A stretch of 43,114 bases of DNA from Bacteroidota bacterium (GTDB taxonomy: Bacteria > Bacteroidota > Bacteroidia > Bacteroidales > CG2-30-32-10). The notes under the pieces are model-generated. The model ran no database searches. It saw only the letters and a program-made list of their open reading frames with translations, and was not told the origin of the DNA. The stretch spans positions 1 to 43,114 of the forward strand of contig JACAAW010000010.1 of NCBI GenBank assembly GCA_013377115.1, given 5' to 3'. Shown here piece after piece: positions 23,254 to 30,890 of the stretch. Numbering within the stretch: position 1 is the first letter of the stretch; every line of letters begins with the position of its first letter. The position numbers and the translations under genes are program-made.

Positions 23254-23967
23254 ATGGCATTAATAAAAGAAATGGAAGCAGCAAAAAGTTCAATATTAAT
23301 TGTTGACGATGAAAATGGAATTCATGAATTCTTGACCTATAATTTAGAAAAGGCCGATTTTGTGGTATACAATGCCAAAAGCGGAATTGAAGGAATTAAA
23401 ATAGCACAAGAGAAGAATCCAGATATTATTCTTTTGGATGTGATGATGCCAGAAATGGATGGAATAATGACCTGTTTAGAACTGAGGAAAATTGCGAGTT
23501 TAAACAAATCGTTTATTATTTTTTTAACCGCTCGTGGGGAGGATTATTCCCAAATTGCAGGATATGAAGCCGGTGGCGATGATTATTTAAAAAAGCCAAT
23601 AGCTCCAAGTGTGTTGATTGCTAAATTAAAGCAGTTGCTAATCAGGAATAAATTGGATAATGGCCAAACTGGATTTGAGGAAAAGATTATTGATCGTGGT
23701 AATATTGTTATAGACACTGAAAAATACATGGTTTTCTTCAATCAAAAAGAAATAATATTGCCCCGAAAAGAATTTCAATTATTAACTATTTTGGCTTTAA
23801 AACCCAATAAAGTTTTTACACGGGAAGAAATATTTCATAGTATTTGGGGCGAAAATAATGGCTCTGGTTATCGAACAATTGACGTTCATATCAGAAAATT
23901 GAGAAAAAAATTGGGAGAAGACATTGTAAAAACCCAAAAAGGGGTTGGATATATATTTCAAGAATAA
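23254..23967 (+). CDS. OmpR/PhoB family response regulator (PhoB candidate)
   Basis: This 237-aa protein has a receiver domain (about 12-128) with acidic pocket D18/D19, phosphorylation site D62 (ILLDVMMPEMDG), the TAR motif (FLTARGED) and K in DDYLKKP. A winged-helix DNA-binding domain follows (about 148-236; FQLLTILALKPNKVFTREEIF, RTIDVHIRKLRKKLGED, VKTQKGVGYIF). It is a DNA-binding activator of the PhoB type. I propose that it binds the 11-bp heptamer arrays of this island and its own promoter. No histidine kinase lies next to it, so PhoR, if present, is elsewhere. ATG 23272 is a second possible start, giving 231 aa and a normal leader. Other OmpR-type regulators cannot be excluded from sequence alone. 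Confidence 0.85.
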   Translation: MALIKEMEAAKSSILIVDDENGIHEFLTYNLEKADFVVYNAKSGIEGIKIAQEKNPDIILLDVMMPEMDGIMTCLELRKIASLNKSFIIFLTARGEDYSQIAGYEAGGDDYLKKPIAPSVLIAKLKQLLIRNKLDNGQTGFEEKIIDRGNIVIDTEKYMVFFNQKEIILPRKEFQLLTILALKPNKVFTREEIFHSIWGENNGSGYRTIDVHIRKLRKKLGEDIVKTQKGVGYIFQE

Positions 23968-24001
23968 ACCTTCAAAAATTTTCTTTTGGTAATAAAATAG
24001 A

Positions 24002-24024
24002 AAACCATCCAAATTGGATGGTTT
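24002..24024. terminator. Palindromic terminator between convergent genes
   Basis: The perfect inverted repeat aaaccatccaa (24002-24012) / ttggatggttt (24014-24024) lies between the response regulator and the minus-strand TPR gene. The T-rich run (ttttctatttt) lies on the minus-strand side, so it works best for the TPR gene. Confidence 0.65.
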
Positions 24025-24085
24025 GTTGGTTAGTAAAAGTACTGGTATTACCCAGTAAATGTAGTGTAAAAAATTGAACCCTTTT

Positions 24086-24280
24086 TTATAATAAGCCAAG
24101 CATTGTTCCTGATAATGCTGCTTTAGCCTGATCTGCTTTTTCTAAGCCTTGTTTATATACATTAATGGCTTTTTCGTATTGACCTGAACTTTCTAAAAAC
24201 AGTCCTAGTTCTATAAGATTATCAAAATAATTCTCTTGCATGGCAAGCGTTTCTTCGAGTTCTCTTAAAATATCATTCAT
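24086..24280 (-). CDS. Small single-TPR protein
   Basis: This 64-aa, acidic, cytoplasmic protein has a short helix (NDILRELEETLAMQ) and one TPR motif (LIELGLFLESSGQYEKAINVYKQGLEKAD, residues about 22-50). A full TPR fold needs more repeats, so it may pair with a partner or dimerise. It would be easy to dismiss as a chance frame. However, its upstream DNA has a -7 box and four heptamers in the exact PHO-like phase on its own strand, and a terminator follows the stop codon. It therefore looks like a dedicated phosphate-responsive small gene beside the regulator. Function is unknown. Confidence 0.7.
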   Translation of the reverse strand: MNDILRELEETLAMQENYFDNLIELGLFLESSGQYEKAINVYKQGLEKADQAKAALSGTMLGLL

Positions 24281-24307
24281 AAGAAATATTTTTATAGTTT
24301 GATGTTA

Positions 24308-24363
24308 CAAATTTAAAGCATCAAGTTTAAGTCAATGTTAAACCATGATTATTTATAGGTTAA
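24308..24363 (-). promoter_or_regulatory. Candidate PHO boxes plus -7 element, small TPR gene
   Basis: On the minus strand heptamers start at 24363 (TTAACCT), 24352 (ATAATCA), 24341 (TTAACAT) and 24330 (TTAAACT), 11 bp apart. The -7 box TAAATTTG covers 24315-24308, 15 bp after the start of the last heptamer. The ATG is 28 bases further on. Confidence 0.62.
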
Positions 24364-24419
24364 GATTTTTCAACGAATGTGAAACCGGTATTTAATCATA
24401 ATAAAATATCCTTTTTTAT

Positions 24420-24475
24420 TTAACCCAAAAATAACCTAAAGTTTATCGCTAATTTATTTTATAAAATTAGGTTTG
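24420..24475 (+). promoter_or_regulatory. Promoter with weak PHO-like heptamers, 24.5-kb T9SS gene
   Basis: The -7 box TAGGTTTG is at 24468-24475. Words in phase are TTAACCC (24420), ATAACCT (24431), TTTATCG (24442) and TTTATTT (24453); only the first two resemble the heptamer. In AT-rich DNA this could be chance. Confidence 0.3.
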
Positions 24476-24542
24476 TGGTGGTTAATAAATATTAAAACCC
24501 CTACTTTTTAAACCGAAATTAATCTTACAAATAAAATATTTT

Positions 24543-26981
24543 ATGAAAAACTTATTTACAATTTTTATTTTTTTGTTTCTGACCAACATTTCTGTTAATG
24601 GATGGGGGCAGATTGCTACGTGGGATGTTAATGGTTGTACTTCATGTGTTACCTCAACAGCAACTACTTTTAATGCAAACTTAAGCTCTTCTAATTTATT
24701 AACCAGAGGTGCTAATGCCACGGCGAGCGCAGGTGGAAGTTCATTCAGGACGGTTGGGTTTAAAAATGATGGCATTTCCACTGCCAATACTGATTATTTT
24801 CAAATTACCCTTTCTGCTTCACCAGGGTATTTACTATCCTTATCAACAATTGATGCGAAATTTGCGGGAACAGCAACATATTGTGTTTCACCTGGAGTAG
24901 CGAATCAATTTGCATATAGTCTAGATGGAATTACTTTTACTTTAATTGGGGCTCCACAAAATTTAGTTGGAACACCAGCAACATTAACACAAATAAGTCT
25001 ATCTGGTATAGCCCCGCTCCAAAATGTTCCTTCTGGCACAACTATAACAATCAGAAATTACGCTAGTGGTCAGACAACAACTGGCGGTTGGGGATTTAAT
25101 TCACCTGCTGCCGGAAATAATGGATTGGCAATTGGAGGAACGATAATTCCAAGCGGTCCAATAATTTCTGTTACACCTGCCACTTTAACCAACCTTAATT
25201 ATTTTTTAGGCTCAGGGCCATCAGCAGAGCAAACTTTTACTGTATCAGGAAATAATTTGACTAACAATATTGTTTTGTCACCACCTACAGATTATGAAAT
25301 TTCAACAACAAGTGGAAGTGGTTTTGTATCTAATCCAAGCACAATAACCCTAACTCAGGCCGCAGGCAGTGTAGCTGCAACAACAATTTACGTTCGATTA
25401 AAAGGTGGACTGGCGTTAGGAGCTTATAATTCTGAAAATATTAATTGTACAAGTACTGGGGCAACTTCAAAAACAGTTAATTGCAGTGGGCAAGTTACTG
25501 CCTCAGCTGCTGGTCTTACAATTTCAGCAACAACACTTTCTCCATTTTCATATATTTTTGGAACAGGACCATCAACTTCGCAAAGTTACACTCTTTCAGG
25601 AGCTGGTTTAGTTGGTTTTCCTGGAAATATTGCAGTAACCGGTTCAACTAATTATGAAGTTTCTTTAAATAATGTAGCTTTTAGTTCTTCGATAAATATT
25701 CCATTTACAACTGCAAATTTAAATGCAACAACAATATATGTAAGATTGAAGACAGGATTGCCTGTTGGAGTTTATAATAGCCAAACTATTTCAAATTCTG
25801 GTGGAGGTGCTGTGGCGCAAAATGTAATTTGTTATGGTAATGTTACCGCAATTCCTCCAGCTTCTGTTTTTGAAATAGAAAGTATTTTAGTGGATGCATG
25901 CGGAACTGTTGAAGGAGAAAATGAAATGGTAAGATTTCAGGTAGGTTCTGCTGCTTTAAACACAGCAAACATAACAACAACTTGGCCAAACGCCGCTAAC
26001 ACATGGAAAGGTATTTGTCAAGATGCATCCACAGCTGCGATTGTTGCTGCAATAAATTCAACAATTACTGGAGGAGGACATATATTTGAGCCTATTGGTG
26101 GAGTTTTACCAGCGGGAGCCCAAGTTTTATTTTTCACCAGTACCGCATTTAATAATACTTTATTCAATTTCGTGACGCTGAATTACAATTTATATGCGAT
26201 TTTTCAATGTGCTGGAAATACAAATGGTCATTTTGTAAATCATTCTGCAGTCAATCCAACAAATAGAACTTTAACTATTAATTTTTCAAGCCCAGTTGCA
26301 AGTGATGTCGTGACTTATAATGCTTATAATGTGTTTAATGGTGATGGCGGTGCTGTTGATTTTGATACATTGGGAAATCCAACTTATGGTAATACAGGTA
26401 GTGGTTGCCAAGCACCTCTTTTTCCATTACCAATAGAATTGGTTGATTTCAGTGCAAAATGTAAAACGGGGAAAGTTGACATATTGTGGCAAACAGCATC
26501 CGAATTTAATAATGATTATTTTACCATTGAAAAATCTGAAAATGGAATTGATTTTAATGTTATAGAAACAATTACCGGAGCAGGAAATAGTAACCAATTG
26601 ATAAATTATAAATGGACAGATAATGCTCCTTTTAATAAAGATAATTATTATCGCCTTAAACAAACTGATTATGATGGAAAATTTGAATATTCAAATATTA
26701 TTCAAGCAAATTGTGATAATAGCAATGAAAACCAATCTAGAATTTCTGTTTTTCCAAATCCAGCAAATGATTTTATCAATGTAAGCGCACAAGTAAATGG
26801 TAATGTACAAATAGAAATATTCAATGCTTTAGGTTTATTAGTATTGAAAACTGAAATGCTTACCGAGGATTCAAATGATTCTCATGTTTTTAATATTAAA
26901 ATTGAATCTCTTTTTAAAGGCATTTATTACATAAAGATTCATAATGATAATTCTTCATACACTGCCAAATTTTTAAAATAA
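24543..26981 (+). CDS. Large T9SS-secreted multidomain protein
   Basis: This 812-aa protein has a signal peptide (about 1-21). A Cys-containing N-terminal domain (about 25-210) follows. Two related beta-sandwich repeats come next (about 213-323 and 328-436), each with a SxxPLsxFxYxxGxGPSxxQxxTxSG-like start and a TTIYVRLKxGLxxGxYNS ending. Then a lamin-tail-like domain (about 445-615; LVDACGTVEGENEMVRF) and a Fn3-like segment (WQTASEFNNDYFTIEKSENG) precede a type A sorting domain (about 735-812; ISVFPNPAND to YTAKFLK). It should be secreted by T9SS. No catalytic residues are evident; the domains suggest surface binding. The upstream heptamers are weak, so membership in the phosphate group is uncertain. 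Confidence 0.85.
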   Translation: MKNLFTIFIFLFLTNISVNGWGQIATWDVNGCTSCVTSTATTFNANLSSSNLLTRGANATASAGGSSFRTVGFKNDGISTANTDYFQITLSASPGYLLSLSTIDAKFAGTATYCVSPGVANQFAYSLDGITFTLIGAPQNLVGTPATLTQISLSGIAPLQNVPSGTTITIRNYASGQTTTGGWGFNSPAAGNNGLAIGGTIIPSGPIISVTPATLTNLNYFLGSGPSAEQTFTVSGNNLTNNIVLSPPTDYEISTTSGSGFVSNPSTITLTQAAGSVAATTIYVRLKGGLALGAYNSENINCTSTGATSKTVNCSGQVTASAAGLTISATTLSPFSYIFGTGPSTSQSYTLSGAGLVGFPGNIAVTGSTNYEVSLNNVAFSSSINIPFTTANLNATTIYVRLKTGLPVGVYNSQTISNSGGGAVAQNVICYGNVTAIPPASVFEIESILVDACGTVEGENEMVRFQVGSAALNTANITTTWPNAANTWKGICQDASTAAIVAAINSTITGGGHIFEPIGGVLPAGAQVLFFTSTAFNNTLFNFVTLNYNLYAIFQCAGNTNGHFVNHSAVNPTNRTLTINFSSPVASDVVTYNAYNVFNGDGGAVDFDTLGNPTYGNTGSGCQAPLFPLPIELVDFSAKCKTGKVDILWQTASEFNNDYFTIEKSENGIDFNVIETITGAGNSNQLINYKWTDNAPFNKDNYYRLKQTDYDGKFEYSNIIQANCDNSNENQSRISVFPNPANDFINVSAQVNGNVQIEIFNALGLLVLKTEMLTEDSNDSHVFNIKIESLFKGIYYIKIHNDNSSYTAKFLK

Positions 26982-26990
26982 AAAACATTT

Positions 26991-27128
26991 ATGAAAAAGT
27001 TAGGAAAAACTCTTGGATTTTACCCAGTAGCAACAATAAAAAGTTTCCAAATAATGGTGTTCTGGATAATGACCATTTTGGCCATTTTAGTTCCCCTTTT
27101 TTATTTTGCAATTCATGCACCATTATAA
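26991..27128 (+). CDS. Tiny single-span membrane protein, 45 aa
   Basis: ATG 26991 to TAA 27126-27128 encodes a basic N-terminus (MKKLGKTLGFYPVATIKSFQ), one strongly hydrophobic span (about 21-41) and a short tail ending IHAPL. It starts 9 bp after the upstream stop, so it may be translated from the same transcript. A terminator lies only after the next small frame (27321-27349), which shows that this stretch is transcribed in the plus direction. I do not recognise the protein. Its length and single span resemble small accessory subunits of membrane complexes, but that is only an analogy. Confidence 0.5.
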   Translation: MKKLGKTLGFYPVATIKSFQIMVFWIMTILAILVPLFYFAIHAPL

Positions 27129-27141
27129 AAAATAGTATATT

Positions 27142-27300
27142 TTGAATTTTGCTGATTTTTTAGGGAATTCTTATTCAATAGATATTGTGCAGAACTTTCA
27201 ATTATTAAAGTATTTTATTTTAGTAATTGTAATCTCTCTCTTTTTTCTAATGCTATTATTTGAAGGTAATATTGTCCTTAGAAAAAAGAATAATTTGTAA
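27142..27300 (+). CDS. Possible tiny membrane protein with TTG start, 52 aa
   Basis: An open frame from TTG 27142 to TAA 27298-27300 encodes NFADFLGNSYSIDIVQNFQL, then a hydrophobic span (about 23-41: LKYFILVIVISLFFLMLLF) and a basic tail (RKKNNL). It lies 13 bp after the 45-aa frame and is followed by a terminator 20 bp later. The non-ATG start lowers confidence. The topology (outside N-terminus, basic inside C-terminus) is the opposite of the first small frame, which would suit a pair. Confidence 0.35.
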   Translation: MNFADFLGNSYSIDIVQNFQLLKYFILVIVISLFFLMLLFEGNIVLRKKNNL

Positions 27301-27320
27301 GTATTTTGTCCATATTCTTC

Positions 27321-27349
27321 AAGTCCAGAAATTCTTCTGGGCTTTTTTT
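27321..27349 (+). terminator. Rho-independent terminator after the tiny membrane ORFs
   Basis: Stem aagtccagaa (27321-27330) / ttctgggctt (27335-27344), ATTC loop, one G-T pair, T tract to 27349. Confidence 0.8.
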
Positions 27350-27512
27350 GTAAAAACAATTTTAGGGATCCACGCAATTTTACCTGGAATAATCAGGTAT
27401 TTTACCCCATGAAAAACCTATTTAGGTTCATTAACTTTCGTATTAATCAAACTGACTTAGTGTTTGTTACAAATTCGGTTCGTTCAAAAATTATTAAACT
27501 AAAACCACAATT

Positions 27513-27719
27513 ATGACCAAAGATGTTATCGGTTTTAATGCCGGAAAAATCTGGCAAAGATTAGAAGGTGAATTAACTGACACCAACTTAAAAAAAATCA
27601 AAATGGAATGTCAACTAACAGAATTCGACTTCTTTTTAGCATTGGGTTGGCTGGCAAGAGAGGACAAAATTAAGTTCTTTGATGGAGAAAAAAATATCTA
27701 TGTTTTTCCGAATGAATAA
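27513..27719 (+). CDS. DUF2582 winged-helix domain protein
   Basis: This 68-aa cytoplasmic protein matches the DUF2582 winged helix-turn-helix family: IGFNAGKIWQRLEG at the start, then a helix pair (LKKIKMECQLTEFDFFLALGWLAREDKI) and a closing strand (FFDGEKNIYVFPNE). The family is common in Bacteroidota, and its core LALGWLARE-KI is intact. The fold suggests nucleic-acid or protein binding, but no target is known. It stands alone with its own terminator at 27756-27783. Confidence 0.8.
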   Translation: MTKDVIGFNAGKIWQRLEGELTDTNLKKIKMECQLTEFDFFLALGWLAREDKIKFFDGEKNIYVFPNE

Positions 27720-27755
27720 GATATTGTCTTTTACTGTAGGATGAAAAACACTGAA

Positions 27756-27783
27756 AAGCCTGAGATTTTTCTTGGGCTTTTTT
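27756..27783 (+). terminator. Rho-independent terminator after DUF2582 gene
   Basis: Stem aagcctgag (27756-27764) / cttgggctt (27771-27779), one G-T pair, T tract to 27783. Confidence 0.8.
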
Positions 27784-27865
27784 ATTAATTAAAGTTAAAA
27801 TGATATCAATTAATAAAAAATACTATAAATTTGAAGTGCCTTAATAAATTAATAAACTATAAGAA

Positions 27866-28213
27866 ATGAAAATCAAATTAGTATTTATTCTAGGATTTAT
27901 TATCGGGTTCGGATTGTTGTTATCAACTTCAACACAAGCTCAAACCACCACTGAAAAAAACAAACCTCATCCATCTAAAACCACGACCAAAAGCAAAACA
28001 GTTGCCAAGCAAAAAGCTACCGTTGTGACAAAAGAGAAAGCTGCTCCAAAGAAAAAACAAGTTACCACAAAAACTGCTACCAAATCTAAATCAACCGCAA
28101 ATCATAAACCTACTGCCAGCAAGAAAAAGCCAGTTAGTCCGAAAGCCAAAACAAAAACTGTAACCAAGCAAAAGACAACAACAAAAGACAAGTCGTCGAA
28201 AGAGACAAAATGA
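27866..28213 (+). CDS. Exported Lys/Thr-rich low-complexity protein
   Basis: This 115-aa protein has a signal peptide (about 1-25, ending TQAQ). The rest is made almost wholly of K, T, S, A and P in loose KTTTK/AKQK-type repeats, with no predicted fold. Exported basic proteins of this type may bind polyanions such as DNA, lipopolysaccharide or polyphosphate, but the sequence gives no more than charge. A -7 box (TAAATTTG, 27826-27833) precedes it by about 32 bases. The composition resembles the histone-like tail at 11.0 kb, although this one is aimed at the envelope. I do not recognise a family. Confidence 0.65.
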   Translation: MKIKLVFILGFIIGFGLLLSTSTQAQTTTEKNKPHPSKTTTKSKTVAKQKATVVTKEKAAPKKKQVTTKTATKSKSTANHKPTASKKKPVSPKAKTKTVTKQKTTTKDKSSKETK

Positions 28214-28370
28214 TTTTGAATTGGTCTGATTAGGATACTATCCTTTTTCAAAATTTCGTACCTACAGCACTTCTTAAGTTTTTGATTTCTTTTTTTACCG
28301 ATATTTCATGCCTAAAGGCCTTTTAAAAATAAATTACTGCATTGGATCGGTAAATTATTTTCGCCTAAGG
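28214..28370. repeat. Degenerate intergenic repeat between convergent genes
   Basis: The words ttttttaccgatatttcatgcc (28290-28311, shortened) and the palindrome aaaggccttt (28314-28323) resemble a short dispersed repeat. There is no clear terminator for either flanking gene. Confidence 0.3.
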
Positions 28371-29066
28371 TTAATTAATCACAAATAATAATTTCACAAC
28401 TTTATAAAGCCCAATAAAAACATATCCTAATGGTCCGGGCTGTTTGCGCTTTTGAACATAAATTGAAATCGTTGAAAATTCCTCTAAATGATCATATCTG
28501 GTGATTTTCCCGTTTAGCAAATCAATTTCTGTATTGAGTCTTTCGAGTTCTTTTTCAACCTTTAAGGCTTCATCCACATTTGCAGATTTTTGAAGCAATT
28601 CCAAATAGCGGGTTCTTGCTTTTTGAGCATTGTCCAACCTAATCGCCAAGTCTTTGTATTCTATTGAAACATCCTCGGTATAAATATTTCTGCTTTTAAC
28701 TTTTCCTAAAAGCTCAATATCGGCCATTGCCATTTTAAGTTTGTCGGCCTTTACACGGATTGTAGTTGAATATGTTCCGCTGTTGAGCATATAGCCTTCA
28801 TATTTTTTGGCAATATCTATTACTTTCTTCGAAACTGTGTCAGGCTTTTTAGCAGTAATCGTCAAACTTGCATTATACAATATCATCCTTTCAGGACTTT
28901 TCTTATTGTTTTTTACATCCTTATCTGAATTTTCGGATAATCCTGCGGAAACTTTACTATTTCCAGAATTATCACCGTAGCTATATGCTGAAGATTGTTT
29001 ACTGGATGCACATGAAAAAAGAACGAGCGTCAATGACAGTAATATTAATGTTTTCAAGAAGTTCAT
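28371..29066 (-). CDS. DUF4349 family lipoprotein
   Basis: This 231-aa lipoprotein has the signal MNFLKTLILLSLTLVLFSC, with the lipobox cysteine at 19, then a Ser/Asn-rich linker to about residue 55. The DUF4349 domain follows (about 60-225): a two-strand start (ILYNASLTITAKKPDTV), GTYSTTIRVKADKL, and a long coiled-coil helix pair (LAIRLDNAQKARTRYLELL and VEKELERLNTEIDLL). A hydrophobic C-terminal segment (LGYVFIGLYKVVKLLFVIN) ends it, as in other members. It sits in the envelope; function is unknown. Its promoter has TTG (29124-29122) and TAACTTTG (29101-29094) 20 bp apart with no PHO-like heptamers. Confidence 0.87.
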   Translation of the reverse strand: MNFLKTLILLSLTLVLFSCASSKQSSAYSYGDNSGNSKVSAGLSENSDKDVKNNKKSPERMILYNASLTITAKKPDTVSKKVIDIAKKYEGYMLNSGTYSTTIRVKADKLKMAMADIELLGKVKSRNIYTEDVSIEYKDLAIRLDNAQKARTRYLELLQKSANVDEALKVEKELERLNTEIDLLNGKITRYDHLEEFSTISIYVQKRKQPGPLGYVFIGLYKVVKLLFVIN

Positions 29067-29093
29067 AAGCTTGTTTTTAAATATGGTTTAGAG

Positions 29094-29124
29094 CAAAGTT
29101 ATAATTTTATAAAAGAATTATCAA
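29094..29124 (-). promoter_or_regulatory. Ordinary Bacteroidota promoter, DUF4349 gene
   Basis: On the minus strand TTG (29124-29122) and the -7 box TAACTTTG (29101-29094) are 20 bp apart. There are no in-phase heptamers. This is a second internal control for the PHO-like pattern. Confidence 0.55.
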
Positions 29125-29167
29125 ATATTATAATATTGAACGAGTAATAATTTATAATTTTGCTTTA

Positions 29168-30655
29168 ATGAAGCGCATTATACGAATACCTGCATTTATT
29201 GTTTTTTTTATTTTTCTCTGCGGAAATTCCTATGCCCAGGAGCGTTATGGAATAGCCAACAGTCTTTATGCCGGAGAAAATGGGATTTGGCTTAATCCGG
29301 CTTCAATGGTTAATTCCCCATTTAAATGGGATTTGAACATATTAACCGTGCATGTTTATGCCGACAATAATTACCTTTTTTTGTCAGATGCCAATATTCC
29401 AAAACTTTACAAAGACAACGGAAAAACTCAAGTTTTTGTAAATAATCATGCCAATGATCAAATTTCTGGCATCATGCTTTATGAAAGAGATAATAATTAC
29501 AGAAGGACTGTTCATGTAAATGGGATGGTTCAGGGTCCTTCTTTAATGGTTTCGTTTAAAAAGTGGAGTTTTGCGTTTCATTTAGCAGAACGTTTTGGCG
29601 TTAGCCTTACAGGATTAAAAAAAGAACCTGCAAAACTTTTTTATGAAGGTTTAACCTATGATGCTTTACAGAAAATTGATATCAATGTTCCAAGTTTTAG
29701 ATTAAATTTGATGGTTTGGAGTGAAATTGGATTGAGTGCAGGGAGAATTCTGAAAAACAAGGATAATAAAATTATTAAAGCAGGAATTACTTATAAATAC
29801 AATATTGGAAATTTAGGAGCCTATTTTTTAAATAAAAGCTCGCAAATATATGTTCCAAGCGATACATCGATAATTCTCAATAATGTTAATGCTGATTACG
29901 GCTATGCAATGAATAGCGGAAATATTCTTTCCACCGTTGGTAGCGGTCATGGAATTGATTTAGGAATTTCAATTGAAAAAAAGGTGGTTAAGCATGATTA
30001 TAAATGTCCAGATTTTTGCGATAAAAAACGAAACGTATATTACGCCTGGAAATTAGGAGCTTCGTTATTGGATTTTGGATATATCAAATTTGATAATTCT
30101 GCAAACACTTATGAAATAAGAAACGGTCATGCAGAATGGCTTAATCTTAATGAAATGAAAGCCGACGATTTTGCTTCTTTTGACACCTCAATCAGCACGC
30201 ATTTTTATAATTCACCAAGTCCTGCTCCAATTAGCAATACTTTTAAATCATGGTTACCAACGGCATTGAGTATTCAAGCAGATTACAATATAGGTTATAA
30301 TTTTTTTATAAATGGAACAATCGTTCAAAGAATTCCTCATTTTAATGCACCAGGATTGGACAGGGCCAATTCACTGGCAATCACACCACGATTTGATCAT
30401 AGAAGATTTGGTCTCGCCGTGCCAATTGTTTTATATGGTTATGTAAATCCCAGGGTAGGATTGGCAATCAGATTAAACAATAACATTATTGTTGGAACGG
30501 ATAATTTAGGTTCGTTCACTGGCCACAATTTAACAGGAACAGATATTTACTTTTCGTTAAAGGTAAATATGCTTAAAAAGTGCAAGAAAGTTAAAGGAAA
30601 GAAAGAGTTTAATCCTGGTCGCAAAAAAAGTCACAGTCAAAAAACTGTTCGATAA
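29168..30655 (+). CDS. DUF5723 family outer-membrane beta-barrel protein
   Basis: This 495-aa protein has a signal peptide (about 1-23, ending SYAQ), then the DUF5723 opening (ERYGIANSLYAGENGIWLNPASM) and a series of alternating strands to about 475. A lysine/arginine-rich tail follows (KKCKKVKGKKEFNPGRKKS). Members are Bacteroidota-specific barrels of unknown role. There is no T9SS sorting domain. A -7 box TAATTTTG ends at 29162, only 6 bases before the ATG, so the message may be leaderless or nearly so. The signal peptide fits this ATG well, so I keep it. It is divergent from the DUF4349 gene. Confidence 0.85.
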   Translation: MKRIIRIPAFIVFFIFLCGNSYAQERYGIANSLYAGENGIWLNPASMVNSPFKWDLNILTVHVYADNNYLFLSDANIPKLYKDNGKTQVFVNNHANDQISGIMLYERDNNYRRTVHVNGMVQGPSLMVSFKKWSFAFHLAERFGVSLTGLKKEPAKLFYEGLTYDALQKIDINVPSFRLNLMVWSEIGLSAGRILKNKDNKIIKAGITYKYNIGNLGAYFLNKSSQIYVPSDTSIILNNVNADYGYAMNSGNILSTVGSGHGIDLGISIEKKVVKHDYKCPDFCDKKRNVYYAWKLGASLLDFGYIKFDNSANTYEIRNGHAEWLNLNEMKADDFASFDTSISTHFYNSPSPAPISNTFKSWLPTALSIQADYNIGYNFFINGTIVQRIPHFNAPGLDRANSLAITPRFDHRRFGLAVPIVLYGYVNPRVGLAIRLNNNIIVGTDNLGSFTGHNLTGTDIYFSLKVNMLKKCKKVKGKKEFNPGRKKSHSQKTVR

Positions 30656-30784
30656 AATTAAATATCCTCAAAAAATCAATTCTATTTCGCTTGTTAAATA
30701 TGGTCTTTTTAAATAAAATTAAAATATTTAAAAAAAAGTCGCAGATTTAAAAAAATTATTATAAATTTGCACCTCCAAAAAAGC

Positions 30785-30857
30785 GGTGTCGTAGCTCAGT
30801 CGGTAGAGCATCGGACTGAAAATCCGTGTGTCACTGGTTCAAATCCAGTCGACACCA
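30785..30857 (+). tRNA. tRNA-Phe (anticodon GAA)
   Basis: The acceptor arm GGTGTCG pairs with CGACACC. The D arm is GCTC/GAGC. The anticodon loop CTGAAAA gives GAA (phenylalanine). The T arm is ACTGG/CCAGT with loop TTCAAAT. The discriminator base is A and CCA is not encoded. The outermost anticodon-stem pair (T27/T43) is a mismatch, which is tolerable. Confidence 0.95.
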
Positions 30858-30860
30858 CTT

Positions 30861-30890
30861 AAAAAACCTCGAATTTCGAGGTTTTTTTTT
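30861..30890 (+). terminator. Terminator after tRNA-Phe
   Basis: Stem acctcga (30866-30872) / tcgaggt (30876-30882), lengthened by flanking A and T runs; T tract to 30890. It may work in both directions. Confidence 0.85.

Noticed and set aside
26991-27300. Idea that the two tiny membrane frames are one frameshifted gene
   Set aside because: The first frame has its own stop and a complete span, and a 13-base gap separates it from the second. The joined product would have no familiar pattern.
27789-27833. Heptamer-like words TTAAAGT, ATGATAT, TAATAAA in phase before the Lys/Thr-rich gene
   Set aside because: No word matches the core TTAACAT well. In AT-rich DNA such triples arise by chance, so I did not add this gene to the phosphate group.
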